A stretch of 64,000 nt of DNA from an uncultured Lachnospiraceae bacterium (GCA_910588125.1 CAJUPI010000006.1:28202-92201); one strand, 5' to 3'. Positions 34,672 through 43,782 are shown, numbered from the stretch's first letter. Notes: a model not told the origin generated them from the sequence alone. Numbers and translations: made by a program.

Positions 34672-36834
34672 TCAAATCATTTTCCAAATAATCTGGCATC
34701 CTTCCAGGCATATTTGGGACGCTTTCCCCTCTCCATCATAAAACAGGGTGTTCTGTACTTCCTGAGAGTTATTGACCACTGCATATTTACCGGTCATCGG
34801 ATAAGCATGTACTTCACAAAGCGGGTTTTCAGCAAACCATCGCTTCATCTGCGCTTCCTGCCCCGCACTGTAATAAAGACTGCGCATCAAGAGCCGTGTG
34901 TTTTCATAGCTATAGGGCAATCCGGCCAGATAGATTCCCCGTCCCTTTCCGTAAGAGTGGACACTAACATGGATCTCTCCCTTCGAATACTCGACAATCT
35001 CCGTATTTTCCGATAATGCATAGATATTTTTTATCCCTTCGCCAAAATCAAATTTTCCTTTTCTATCCTCCTTCAGGAAATGTTTCTCTTGTTCATGGGT
35101 AAAGTATTTATCTGTAGAAAGGCTGAATCCAAGTTCCTGATCGACTCCCAGCACGTCCGCCAGCTGGAAAAACCGCCCGCCGGAATGGATTGCCGAGGGT
35201 TCGCCGATTCCCACAAAGCCGCCGCCCTCCCAGACAAAACGGCGAACAGCGGTCACAACCTTCTCGTCCAGCCATTCTTGTCCGCCGGAAAATGCCGTGT
35301 TTGCCGCCCCGGCATTGATAATCACATCCAAATCATCAGGAATCCCCTTTTCCCGGATATCATCAAAGCTGAGGAATGTTACATCCACACCCATGCCGCT
35401 TAAAGCCTCCAGCACTCCAAAATAAGAATAGGTCTGCTTATACCAGAGGGCATGGGCCACCATAAATGCCTGCCAGGACCGAAGCTGCCCCCAGCAGTTC
35501 AGTATAGCAACCTTCAGCCCACAATAAGGCCGGCTGCCGCTGATATTGTCATAAATTTCCCGGAACTCCTCTGTCACCTTTCCGATGTAATCCACAAACG
35601 CCGGAAACGGATAAGCGAGGCTTAAATACCCGCCATAGCCAATCCGGTCCACGGGCTTGCGCATCAGGGCTCTTCTGGCACTCAGCCAATTGTCTCTGGC
35701 TTCCACACAAGGATCATTGCCCTCATGAAAGGTGTCCGGGAAAAAGTAGGGCAGAAACCGGCCTTCTGTATACTTAACACCAGGAATGTCAGAGATGAGC
35801 CGCAGAGTCGCTCCGCCGCCTACGCTTCCCACCACCGCATCAAGACCGATTTCGGGAAAATATTTCCCATAAGGCTCGGTGCCAATCCAATTGTCGCCAA
35901 GGAACATCATAGCTTCCCGGCCGGCTTCATGAACCAATTCAACTAACTCGCGCGCTTTTTTTGCCACAAAGCGCTGAATAAAATCCATATAATCCAGATA
36001 TCGTCTTGTAGGAATCCGGAAAGTTGAATTATAATAACCGTTGTCTACAATGTCCTCCGGCCTCAGCCGGTAACCATATTCCTTTTCAAATTCTTCAATC
36101 GCCTTAACTGAGACCGTGGCCCCGTAGCCAAACCAGTCTACAAATTTTTCCCGTGCCTTGTCATTGAATACCAGAGTAAAATGGTAGAAAAACGTGGTGA
36201 ATCGAACCACGTCTGTCCGTGGATTATCCTTTAGCCATTGAATAAGATACTCCTTTGCGTACTGTCCCGATGCCGGATGGCGCACGTCAAAAGGAATCTC
36301 ATGAGGTCGGTCCCCCCAATCGTTTGTAATGTGATTGTACATCTGGGTGGGATCCCAGATGGCATAGACCAGGAAAGACACCGTATATTCATGGAACGGC
36401 CGGGCATTTTTGATGATAACCACGTGGTTATTCTGATTTACTTCCCAGCTCTCGACAGCTACCGTTTCTTGGGATGTTCGATCTATCACTTCCCACCAGC
36501 GTTTCTGGTCATGGACATAATCCGGTATGACCTGCTGATTGAAATACCCTTCCATAAATGGAATTTCAACCATTTCCCCGACAGCCGTCACCCGGCGGCT
36601 CATCAGATACAGCTGCTGGCATTCCTCCATATGTTCCCGGGCAAATTCATTATGTCCTCTGGCAACAAAATAGGTAGTATAAATCGTCGCATCCCAATCT
36701 TTGATTTCCTTTGGCAGCTTCGTTCCATCGCTGTCCCGCAAGGCATCCGCCCCCCAGCGTTCCATTATCTCTTTGGTCTCTTCCAAGAAATTTTCCTCGC
36801 TGGGAAGCGTGACTCTCCCTTTTGTTTTTGCCAT
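34672..36834 (-). CDS. GH112 beta-galactoside phosphorylase (lacto-N-biose/galacto-N-biose type)
   Basis: 720-residue cytoplasmic phosphorylase of family GH112, which splits beta-galactosyl disaccharides with phosphate to galactose 1-phosphate. Matches include the N-terminal WGADALRDSDGTKLP, the DPTQMYNHITNDWGDRPHE substrate loop, the general acid Asp314 in FLGDNWIGTEPYG and a C-terminal glutamine-amidotransferase-like domain. GH112 includes 1,3-beta-galactosyl-N-acetylhexosamine phosphorylases and beta-1,4-galactosyl-L-rhamnose phosphorylases. The neighbouring N-acetylhexosamine kinase gene favours the first. The ATG is preceded by AGGAGG. Confidence 0.93.
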   Translation of the reverse strand: MAKTKGRVTLPSEENFLEETKEIMERWGADALRDSDGTKLPKEIKDWDATIYTTYFVARGHNEFAREHMEECQQLYLMSRRVTAVGEMVEIPFMEGYFNQQVIPDYVHDQKRWWEVIDRTSQETVAVESWEVNQNNHVVIIKNARPFHEYTVSFLVYAIWDPTQMYNHITNDWGDRPHEIPFDVRHPASGQYAKEYLIQWLKDNPRTDVVRFTTFFYHFTLVFNDKAREKFVDWFGYGATVSVKAIEEFEKEYGYRLRPEDIVDNGYYNSTFRIPTRRYLDYMDFIQRFVAKKARELVELVHEAGREAMMFLGDNWIGTEPYGKYFPEIGLDAVVGSVGGGATLRLISDIPGVKYTEGRFLPYFFPDTFHEGNDPCVEARDNWLSARRALMRKPVDRIGYGGYLSLAYPFPAFVDYIGKVTEEFREIYDNISGSRPYCGLKVAILNCWGQLRSWQAFMVAHALWYKQTYSYFGVLEALSGMGVDVTFLSFDDIREKGIPDDLDVIINAGAANTAFSGGQEWLDEKVVTAVRRFVWEGGGFVGIGEPSAIHSGGRFFQLADVLGVDQELGFSLSTDKYFTHEQEKHFLKEDRKGKFDFGEGIKNIYALSENTEIVEYSKGEIHVSVHSYGKGRGIYLAGLPYSYENTRLLMRSLYYSAGQEAQMKRWFAENPLCEVHAYPMTGKYAVVNNSQEVQNTLFYDGEGKASQICLEGCQIIWKMI

Positions 36835-36926
36835 TTTTCATCCTCCTGAATTTGATTCATTATTGTATATGGGCAAAAAGACTCGATATAAAAATGGAAT
36901 ATTTTGTGTGTTTTCAATAAAACAAA

Positions 36927-36955
36927 ATGACAATTTCCACTAAATCATGTATAAT
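36927..36955 (+). promoter_or_regulatory. Promoter of the AraC-type regulator
   Basis: ATGACA, 17 bases, perfect TATAAT, 61 bases ahead of the start codon. Confidence 0.65.
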
Positions 36956-37016
36956 AAATACTAAAAGCAACTGTTTTTGACTATACGGTTGCAGTAAAGG
37001 TAAAGGAGTCCTTCTA

Positions 37017-37925
37017 ATGGCATATAAAAACACCTGTCTGCGGACTACCTTGTCTGTCCGTAGCATTATTTCTATCCATTATTTTGACTATATGAGTGAT
37101 TTTTCCTTTCCCGGTGAGAGCCACGACTTTTGGGAGCTGCTTTGTGTGGACAAAGGAGAGATTGACGCAGTGGCGGGAGAGGAGCGCCACACTCTGAAAA
37201 GAGGCAGCATCATTTTCCACCAGCCGAATGAATTTCACAATGTAATCACGAATGGGCGCAGCGCTCCCAGCCTGGTAGTCATTGCTTTTGAGTGCCATTC
37301 GCCCTGTATGGATGCCTTTCGGGGACAGATTCTCAATGTCCAGGAGACGGAGAGCGCCCTGCTGGCTCAGATTATAATCGAAGCTCGTCAGGCATTTGTA
37401 GGACGCCTGGATAATCCTTACCAAGAGGAGCTGATTCGCAATACGAATACTCCCGGCTTCGGGGCAGAGCAGCTGATAAGCAATTATCTGGAAGAGCTGC
37501 TCATTCACCTTTACCGCCGGTATTTTGCAAACCCGTTGCCGGTTCCTGCCCAGAATCTTAAATATCCCCGTTTAGGGCGTCCCAATGAGACATATAACCG
37601 GATTATCCGTTATATGGAGGAGCACATTAATGAGCAGCTTACCATTGAAAATATTTGTAAAAATACCCTCATCAGCCGTTCCCGCCTGCAGAAGCTGTTT
37701 CAGGAGCAGCACGGCTGCGGGGTAATGGAATATTTTACCTTGATGAAAATTGACACAGCCAAGGAGATGATTCGCAGCAATCAGCTGAATTTCACTCAGA
37801 TTTCTGACCGGCTGGGTTACACCTCCATCCATTATTTTTCCAGGCAATTTAAAAAGGTTACGCATATGAATCCGTCCGAATATGCTTCTTCCATTCGCCT
37901 GCTGTCGGAAAAGCATTCGATGTAG
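37017..37925 (+). CDS. AraC-family transcriptional regulator
   Basis: 302 residues: an N-terminal cupin ligand domain (about 20-110, FPGESHDFWELLCVDKGEID and IIFHQPNEFHNV) and a C-terminal double helix-turn-helix (about 200-295, LTIENICKNTLISRSRLQKLF and ISDRLGYTSIHYFSRQFKKV). It is divergent from GH112 and convergent with the kinase gene, so it is placed to activate the whole galactosyl-N-acetylhexosamine cluster, probably with the disaccharide or a product as inducer (inference). AAAGGAG precedes the ATG. Confidence 0.93.
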   Translation: MAYKNTCLRTTLSVRSIISIHYFDYMSDFSFPGESHDFWELLCVDKGEIDAVAGEERHTLKRGSIIFHQPNEFHNVITNGRSAPSLVVIAFECHSPCMDAFRGQILNVQETESALLAQIIIEARQAFVGRLDNPYQEELIRNTNTPGFGAEQLISNYLEELLIHLYRRYFANPLPVPAQNLKYPRLGRPNETYNRIIRYMEEHINEQLTIENICKNTLISRSRLQKLFQEQHGCGVMEYFTLMKIDTAKEMIRSNQLNFTQISDRLGYTSIHYFSRQFKKVTHMNPSEYASSIRLLSEKHSM

Positions 37926-37954
37926 CGAAAAAGCAGCAGGATTGTGCTCTCCGT

Positions 37955-39070
37955 TTATTTTATGGGAGTGTATTTTTTTACAATTCGTTTCATATCCTCC
38001 CATTTTCGCTCCATATCGGCAACCAGGGCAAGCTGAGTCCGGCAGCGATCCAGATTGTGCCCATCCCTGCTGACATGAAAATATATATCTCCTGCCAGAT
38101 AATCGGCCAAAAACCGCATGCCGCATTCCAATGTCATCATTTTGGCTCCGTAGGGAAGCATTTCCATCTCCATCTCGGTCAGGCGGCCTTTGCATCCTTC
38201 CAGAAATCCTTTGGTGTAGATATCAAAAAGGGGTAGGGAAAGGGATACCTTGGACAGATCCTGCTCATCTTCTTCTGCTGTGTTGGCGCCGAAGCGGATG
38301 GAATCTCCGTAATCAAATATGGAAAATCCTGGCATGATGGTGTCTAAATCAATAATGCACAGGGCCTGGCCGGTGGCATCGTCGATCATAATGTTGTTAA
38401 GCTTGGTGTCGTTGTGGCTTACCCGCAAAGGGAGCTTGCCCTGGCTTTGCAGGCTGAGAGCCAGGCCCATTTCCTGTTCTCGTTCCCGGATAAAGCGGAT
38501 TTCTGCCTGGACCTCGCTGGCTCGTCCCATTACATCGGCTTCCACAGCCTTTTGAAAGTCCGCAAACCGGGAAGGCGTGTTGTGGAAATTGGGAATGGTT
38601 TCGGTCAGTTCGTCTGCCGGAAAATCGGCCAAAAGGCACTGGAACCGCCCAAAGGCTTTCCCGCTCTGATAAAAGTCTTCCGGCTTTTCCACCAGGTTAT
38701 AGCAGGTGGCCTGAGAAATGAAGAGATAGGTCCGCCAGAAATACCCCTGGCTGTCTTGGTAATAGTCCTGCCCGTCCTTTGTAGGGATCAGATTCAGGGT
38801 TTCCCGATCGGGATCTCCGTGATTTTCTATGATCTGATGGCGCAGGAAAGAGGTTACCCCTTTGACATTTTTCATCAGCCCGTCAATATCCTTAAAGACA
38901 TCGTGGTTCATCTGTTGTAAAATATAGGCGTTTTCTCGTCCCTCTTCCTCACAGAGAAGGAGGAAGGTGTGATTAATATGGCCGCTTCCGTAGGGCTCGC
39001 AGCTTTTTATCTGCCCTTTTAGGGCAAAGGCATTTGCCGCCTCCATTTTTCGTTCAATATTATTATTCAT
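37955..39070 (-). CDS. nahK: N-acetylhexosamine 1-kinase
   Basis: 371-residue APH-fold anomeric kinase that phosphorylates GlcNAc or GalNAc at C1. The phosphotransferase motif SHNDTKLNNIM (Asp221) and the metal motif IIDLDTIMPG (Asp241, Asp243) are present, with PYGSGHINHTF near the N-terminus, matching bifidobacterial NahK/LnpB. It acts on the N-acetylhexosamine released by GH112. The start overlaps the end of the upstream nucleotidyltransferase gene by 8 bases, so the two are translationally coupled. Confidence 0.92.
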   Translation of the reverse strand: MNNNIERKMEAANAFALKGQIKSCEPYGSGHINHTFLLLCEEEGRENAYILQQMNHDVFKDIDGLMKNVKGVTSFLRHQIIENHGDPDRETLNLIPTKDGQDYYQDSQGYFWRTYLFISQATCYNLVEKPEDFYQSGKAFGRFQCLLADFPADELTETIPNFHNTPSRFADFQKAVEADVMGRASEVQAEIRFIREREQEMGLALSLQSQGKLPLRVSHNDTKLNNIMIDDATGQALCIIDLDTIMPGFSIFDYGDSIRFGANTAEEDEQDLSKVSLSLPLFDIYTKGFLEGCKGRLTEMEMEMLPYGAKMMTLECGMRFLADYLAGDIYFHVSRDGHNLDRCRTQLALVADMERKWEDMKRIVKKYTPIK

Positions 39071-40004
39071 GGCAATCCTCCCACAATTTTTCCGGATAGA
39101 GTCCCTGTTCCTTCAGATGACGGATAGCCTGGACCACGGTCTCCTTATCCTCTTTATAGGTTACGCCGTACCATCGGTCTTTGCTTTGCAGGACAGCCAC
39201 CTGCGCCTTTTCTTCTTTTAGAAGCTCATCGACCACAAAGGGCAAGAAGTACTCGCATTTTAAAGGATTGTCCGGCAAAGATTTTTTTAAAAATGTTGAA
39301 AAGCGTCTGTCCAGCTCATCCAGGATACTGGGAGTAAAGCCCCACAGATTCATGGATACCACGCTCTTTCCCGGAAGAGTGACCCAGGTTTTGCCTTCAT
39401 CTTCGGTGTAAGCCCCATTTTCCCCCCGTTTTTCAATGTGTGTCCGTTCATGGATATCTTTAAGCATTCCCTGTTCATCTGTGGTACAGACGCCTCTGGC
39501 TACATATCCGTGCTCCGTCATGGTATTATTCAAATGATAGCCTACCATAGCATACTGGTATTTTTCCTGATCTTCATGTGTGGTCAGCTGGCGGTATATT
39601 TCCCGAAAAGCTTGTTTTCCGTAATAATCGTCCGCATTGATGACGGCAAAAGGTTCCTGGATGATACCTTTGCAGCAAAGGATAGCATGGCCAGTACCCC
39701 AGGGCTTGACCCGTCCCTCGGGCACGGAAAAACCATGAGGAAGCTTGTCTAATTCCTGGTATACATACTCAACTTTCATGTGCTGCTCCATGCGCTGTCC
39801 GATATTCTTTTTAAATTCTTCTTCAATAGCTTTTTTGATAATGAAGATGACTTTTTCAAATCCGGCTTCCCTGGCGTCGAAAATGGAAAAGTCCATGATG
39901 ATATTGCCCTGTTCATCTACCGGGTCAATCTGCTTTAATCCTCCATAACGGCTTCCCATGCCGGCGGCCATAACCACCAGCGCCGGTTTCCTGCCATTTC
40001 CCAT
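39063..40004 (-). CDS. Sugar-1-phosphate nucleotidyltransferase
   Basis: 313 residues, GlmU/RmlA-like NTP transferase fold with ALVVMAAGMGSRYGGLKQ at the N-terminus, VKPWGTGHAILCC and AVINADDYYG. Coupled to nahK, it probably turns GlcNAc 1-phosphate or GalNAc 1-phosphate (or galactose 1-phosphate) into a UDP-sugar. The bifidobacterial lnp operon instead uses a GalT-type LnpC, so this is a different solution. The start at 40004 has AAAAAGGAGG upstream; the frame extends 17 codons further without a site. No galE or galT is in the window. Confidence 0.88.
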   Translation of the reverse strand: MGNGRKPALVVMAAGMGSRYGGLKQIDPVDEQGNIIMDFSIFDAREAGFEKVIFIIKKAIEEEFKKNIGQRMEQHMKVEYVYQELDKLPHGFSVPEGRVKPWGTGHAILCCKGIIQEPFAVINADDYYGKQAFREIYRQLTTHEDQEKYQYAMVGYHLNNTMTEHGYVARGVCTTDEQGMLKDIHERTHIEKRGENGAYTEDEGKTWVTLPGKSVVSMNLWGFTPSILDELDRRFSTFLKKSLPDNPLKCEYFLPFVVDELLKEEKAQVAVLQSKDRWYGVTYKEDKETVVQAIRHLKEQGLYPEKLWEDCHE

Positions 40005-40282
40005 AAGATTGCCTCCTTTTTGGATGTTTTGTGCGGTCTGATTCGCTTGATGCACGGCAGCTTTTGTAGAAAGTGTGGTAAAGATAGGGTTTTATGCTGC
40101 TTGTTATAAGTATAACTGACTAAGGGATGGAAATGCAAGAGGCGGGTGAGCTTTTTGTTTGGACGATTGGGTATTTTATTTATACTATTGGATCTAAAAC
40201 GAGAAGGATGCCTCTTCCTTCCATTCTCAGATAGAAAATAAGGCAGATATGGAGAACAAAGAAATTTAGAGTAACATAAAAA
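40005..40282. other. Intergenic stretch upstream of the nucleotidyltransferase
   Basis: No gene recognised. A small hairpin GAAGGA/TCCTTC occurs near 40203-40222. The region must contain the promoter of the nucleotidyltransferase-nahK pair, but no consensus hexamers stand out. Confidence 0.4.
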
Positions 40283-40391
40283 ACGCCCCCAATAAATTAT
40301 CAGGCATATTTATATCTTGTGTCCGGACAATGTGCTTGTGAACAGCCGGAAAGCGGGTACGTGAAATAGCAGATAACCTATTTTGAGGCGT
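40283..40391. repeat. Palindromic repeat, family A copy (degenerate)
   Basis: ACGCCCCCAATAAATTATC at the left pairs with GATAACCTATTTTGAGGCGT at the right. The interior contains TGTGTCCGGACAATG and GTGAACAGCCGGA, matching the core of the large copy at 43.6 kb. It lies just past the 3' end of the choline-binding-type gene. Confidence 0.65.
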
Positions 40392-40449
40392 CATATTCCG
40401 TTTTCAAATATTGCTTCTTAATTTAATGTTGCAGTCGAAGACCGTTATC

Positions 40450-41082
40450 TCAATTGATTTTTAATGTGGCTGTTAGCTTTTGGGGATTATCCCAATTCCA
40501 GATTTCCTTAATCTGGATAACTACATCGCTTTTGTCCTGCAATTTATATGCTTTGGCCACGTTAATGGTAACTCCTTGCAAAACTTCCTTTGAATAGTTT
40601 TCCATGGCTTCGTCTCGTTCGTCCCAAACAAACGTCGAGTCACATTCCACACCATTTTGGAACAGAGTTATTCCATAATCAGCAATCCCTGCCCATTGTG
40701 AGTCTGCCAGTTTATTTGTAAAATCGTAATAAAGGACCAGGCACATGTCGTCATGATAATCATGCATGAGTTTATAGCCCGTATATACAATTCTTGAATC
40801 GTCTATTTCAAAGTCAAACAGAGGGGAGGAGGGTTCTGCCCGTGCTCCGTCAGTTCCGACAAAGGCGCCATCCGGCGTAGTGGTATTTGCGAGCATATAC
40901 CCATCAGCATCAAAATAATACTGCTTCCCGGCTATCTCCTGCCACTGGTTTGCCGGATAGCCCCCGTCATCGTTCTGGTACCACCATCCCTTTTCGTCCT
41001 GCTTCCATTCTCCGGCATAGGCAACGCCCGAGAATGTTATCGACATGGCCAGCACTGCACACAGTATAGACTTTCTTTTCAT
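40450..41082 (-). CDS. Secreted protein with choline-binding-type repeat and DUF5067-like domain
   Basis: 210 residues. Signal peptide to about residue 23 (AYAG), then cell-wall-binding repeats of the choline/glucan type (WKQDEKGWWYQNDDGGYPANQW and the following QYYFDADGYML), then a C-terminal beta-rich domain (about 85-208) resembling DUF5067, as in other small lipoprotein or wall-anchored proteins of gut Firmicutes. It is probably surface-bound through the repeat; the function is unknown. AAAAGGAGG precedes the ATG. It stands alone, without operon partners. Confidence 0.82.
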   Translation of the reverse strand: MKRKSILCAVLAMSITFSGVAYAGEWKQDEKGWWYQNDDGGYPANQWQEIAGKQYYFDADGYMLANTTTPDGAFVGTDGARAEPSSPLFDFEIDDSRIVYTGYKLMHDYHDDMCLVLYYDFTNKLADSQWAGIADYGITLFQNGVECDSTFVWDERDEAMENYSKEVLQGVTINVAKAYKLQDKSDVVIQIKEIWNWDNPQKLTATLKIN

Positions 41083-41185
41083 ACAAGAAATCCTCCTTTT
41101 AAAATAGATGCTTATATTGTATCATAGAAATCATCATTTGTCATTTGTTGTCAACATTGGAATAAACTTTCAAAAATAGGGATAT

Positions 41186-41385
41186 TTAATAAAAATACTG
41201 CTTCCGGTATTTCATAAACAGTATTGTTGAAAGGACAAGTGCCATCAGCTCTGCTGCCGGTGTGACCAGCCAGATTCCATGGATGCCCAATAGTGCGGGA
41301 AGAAGCAGCATGGTTATGAGCATAAATACAAAAGAGCGGGAAAATGCCAGGATTGCTGAGATGATTCCATTAGACGGCTTCTTTG
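41186..41385 (-). pseudogene. C-terminal remnant of a MATE-family efflux protein
   Basis: About 66 codons on the minus strand, after an in-frame stop, translate to a segment with FVFMLITMLLLPALLGIHGIW and ending FMKYRKQYFY, as in the last helices of MATE multidrug transporters (IWLVTPAAEL is typical). No start codon or upstream domain is present, so this is a deletion remnant. Confidence 0.65.
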
Positions 41386-41401
41386 CTTATTATTTATGAG
41401 C

Positions 41402-41465
41402 TGGGATGCACTGGTTTTTGTTGCGCGTAAATGCAGAAGCTGCTTTACAAAAACCGGCGCATCCC
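41402..41465. terminator. Long hairpin downstream of the NifX-type gene
   Basis: GGGATGCACTGGTTTTTGT pairs, with two mismatches, with ACAAAAACCGGCGCATCCC. It lies 5 bases past the stop of the minus-strand gene ending at 41471. No T-run follows, so it may be an mRNA 3' structure rather than a full terminator. Confidence 0.45.
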
Positions 41466-41470
41466 GGAAT

Positions 41471-42256
41471 TTAATGATGCTCGTGGCAATGATTTTTATC
41501 CTCACAGCCATGTTCGCCGCAGGCGTGCCCCTGGCCGTGCTCATGCTCGTGATGGCTGCACTGGATATTGGGATTGAATTCCAGGTTACCGGCAACCAGG
41601 GCTTCTACCGCCTTATCAGCATCGCCAAGGACGCCGCCGTATAGCTGGATGCCGGCAGCGGCCAGTGCTGTCTGAGCACCGCCGCCGATGCCGCCGCAGA
41701 TCAGAGCATCCACCTGCAGGGCATTGAGGACGCCGGCCAGCGCCCCGTGGCCACTGCCATTGGTGCCGACAACTTCAGAGCCTGTGATCACGCCATCGGC
41801 AATATCATATACCTTAAACTGTTGTGTGTGGCCAAAGTGCTGGAAAATCTGGCCGTTTTCGTAGGTTACTGCAACTCTCATAACAAGTTCTCCTTTTGGT
41901 TTTTTGTATTTTTGGCGGTAATGGCGCTTAAAGCACCCTTCCTGTCCGCAATGGGTATTCTGGCCGTCACACAGCCAGAAGTCCCCGCCTTCGATGCGCA
42001 GGGGAAGCCCGTCTACAAGTGCCGTAGCAAGTTTTTTCCTGGCGCTTTCATAGATTCGCTGCACGGTAGTCCGGGCAATCTGCATAAACTCACAGCATTG
42101 TTCCTGAGATAGCCCCTCCTTGTCGATCAGACGGATAGATTCATACTCGTCTACAGTCAGAATCACCGGGGGATCGGTATCTTTGCCCTGGGAGGGGAAA
42201 AATTCCAGGACTTGTGGGAAATGACATACTTTTCTGCATTTTGTCGGTCTTGGCAT
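41471..42256 (-). CDS. DUF134 DNA-binding / NifX-type fusion protein
   Basis: 261 residues. N-terminal DUF134 region (1 to about 105) with MPRPTKCRKVCHFP and the sigma-like helix-turn-helix GLSQEQCCEFMQIARTTVQRIY. Then a dinitrogenase iron-molybdenum cofactor (NifX/NifB-C) fold (about 125-235: RVAVTYENGQIFQHFGHTQQF and ALICGGIGGGAQTALA). The tail is His/Cys-rich (HHEHEHGQGHACGEHGCEDKNH shortened here), probably metal binding. Such proteins occur in non-diazotrophic Clostridia and may sense iron-sulfur or metal status. It has a consensus promoter and is divergent from the dcyD-like gene. Confidence 0.88.
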   Translation of the reverse strand: MPRPTKCRKVCHFPQVLEFFPSQGKDTDPPVILTVDEYESIRLIDKEGLSQEQCCEFMQIARTTVQRIYESARKKLATALVDGLPLRIEGGDFWLCDGQNTHCGQEGCFKRHYRQKYKKPKGELVMRVAVTYENGQIFQHFGHTQQFKVYDIADGVITGSEVVGTNGSGHGALAGVLNALQVDALICGGIGGGAQTALAAAGIQLYGGVLGDADKAVEALVAGNLEFNPNIQCSHHEHEHGQGHACGEHGCEDKNHCHEHH

Positions 42257-42319
42257 AGAGCCTCCTTATTTACTGGACAAAGATTATTGGAAGGGTTTAA
42301 GTAGCTGGGACTAGTGTTT

Positions 42320-42348
42320 ATTATAGTTTTATTTCGGGCATATGTCAA
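42320..42348 (-). promoter_or_regulatory. Promoter of the DUF134-NifX gene
   Basis: On the minus strand perfect TTGACA, 17 bases, perfect TATAAT, about 64 bases before the start codon at 42256. Confidence 0.75.
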
Positions 42349-42362
42349 TAATAAAAATTTGA

Positions 42363-42390
42363 TTTACATATATTTTGTAAGAGATATAAT
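42363..42390 (+). promoter_or_regulatory. Promoter of the D-cysteine desulfhydrase-like gene
   Basis: TTTACA, 16 bases, TATAAT. The inverted repeat TTACA-N7-TGTAA (42364-42380) and a further TTACAA at 42396 overlap it and may be an operator. Confidence 0.6.
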
Positions 42391-42454
42391 TGATTTTACA
42401 AGAGAAAATTTATAAGTTAAAATGGAGCATATCAGATAAGGAAGGAGATAAGAA

Positions 42455-43504
42455 ATGATGAATTGTGAGCAGGTAAAGGAGCTTCTTGATAAAAAGGACA
42501 GAGCCAGCCTGGGATTTTATCCCACGCCATTTTATAAGCTGGAACGCCTTTCTGAATATTTGGGAGTCAATCTTTACATTAAACGGGAGGATTTTTCCGG
42601 ACAGAGCTTATTTGGGGGAAACAAGATAAGGAAGCTGGAGTATCTGCTGGGAGATGCGAAAAAGCAGGGGGCAGAGTATGTTTTCACTTATGGGGCCACC
42701 CAGTCCAATCATGCCATGCAGACTGTGGAGGCATGCAGGAAGGAAGGATTAAAACCAATTCTCTATCTTTTGGCGATTGTGGAGCCGGACGAGGAGGATT
42801 TGAAGGGTAATCTTTTGCTGGACAGGATTATGGGGGCAGAGATTCACATTATAAAAATGAACCAGGGGGAAAGCGAAGCGGAGGCGGATGAGAGGATGTA
42901 CCGTTTGGGAAAGGAGCATATTGCCAGACTGGAGGCGGAAGGCCATAAATGTTATGATATTCCTATAGGCGGGGCGAGTATTGTAGGAACAGCAGGCTTT
43001 GTCGGAGGTTTTGCAGAGCTGCAAAACCAGCTTGACCAGATAGGGATACATGGTGATTATCTCTTTCATGCCAACGGTACAGGAAGTACTATGGCGGGGC
43101 TGGTTGCCGGAAGAAAGCTGGTAGGGGCGGATATCAGGATTGTGTCCATAGATGTCACATGCCATGATGCGGATTATAAAAAGAGCCGGGTCCAACTGGG
43201 AAATGACACCTTAAGATGGCTGGGGATTGAGCCGGTATTAACAGAAGAAGATTTTGACATTGACGCCTCTTATTATTTGCCGGGATATGAGATGCCCAGT
43301 GAAGGGGGCACGGAGGCGATTAAAATGATGGCGGAGAAAGAAGGTCTGTTGTTAGACCCGGTTTACAGTGGGAAGGGATTTGCCGGACTGGTGGATTATG
43401 TCCGCTCTGGAAGGGTGGCACCGGGCAGCAATGTGGTATTTTTACACACAGGCGGGGCTACTGCTTTGTTTGCGGAGAAAGAGATTTTAGGAAAATTGTG
43501 GTGA
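42455..43504 (+). CDS. D-cysteine desulfhydrase / ACC deaminase family PLP enzyme
   Basis: 349 residues, fold type II PLP enzyme. LGFYPTPFYKLERLSEYLGVNLYIKREDF and the PLP lysine in FGGNKIRKLEY (Lys57), YGATQSNHAMQTV, ANGTGSTMAGLVAG and FLHTGGATALF are the family blocks. Members release pyruvate, ammonia and sulfide from D-cysteine, or deaminate ACC or similar substrates. The context (D-amino acid genes and C-S lyases within the window) favours D-cysteine or a related D-substrate, not proved. AAGGAGATAAG precedes the ATG. It is followed by a large family A palindrome. Confidence 0.85.
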   Translation: MMNCEQVKELLDKKDRASLGFYPTPFYKLERLSEYLGVNLYIKREDFSGQSLFGGNKIRKLEYLLGDAKKQGAEYVFTYGATQSNHAMQTVEACRKEGLKPILYLLAIVEPDEEDLKGNLLLDRIMGAEIHIIKMNQGESEAEADERMYRLGKEHIARLEAEGHKCYDIPIGGASIVGTAGFVGGFAELQNQLDQIGIHGDYLFHANGTGSTMAGLVAGRKLVGADIRIVSIDVTCHDADYKKSRVQLGNDTLRWLGIEPVLTEEDFDIDASYYLPGYEMPSEGGTEAIKMMAEKEGLLLDPVYSGKGFAGLVDYVRSGRVAPGSNVVFLHTGGATALFAEKEILGKLW

Positions 43505-43535
43505 TGGGAAAACAGAGATAACAGAAATAATTCAG

Positions 43536-43748
43536 AAAACAGGGTGCTGCAAAATAGAGGGGGATGCAAAATAAGTCCCCCGTCAGTTCTCTATCCTGTG
43601 TTCGGACGGTTCACGTACACACAGTCTGCTCTTAACGGACAAAGTCCGTCAATATCAGACAGAATGTTCGTGAACAGCCGGACACTGGATAAGAGAAATG
43701 GCGGGGGACTTATTTTGCACCCCTCTTTATTTTGTGGCGCCCTGTTTT
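43536..43748. repeat. Palindromic repeat, family A, largest copy
   Basis: 213 bases from AAAACAGGGTGC to GCGCCCTGTTTT, folding into one hairpin with arms of about 95 bases. Both arms carry TGCAAAATAAGTCCCCCG (right arm in inverse); the centre has GGACAAAGTCC. It lies between the convergent dcyD-like gene and the XRE regulator and could terminate both. Confidence 0.85.
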
Positions 43749-43782
43749 AATTCAACTCCACCCGATGGTTGGATGGCTCATT

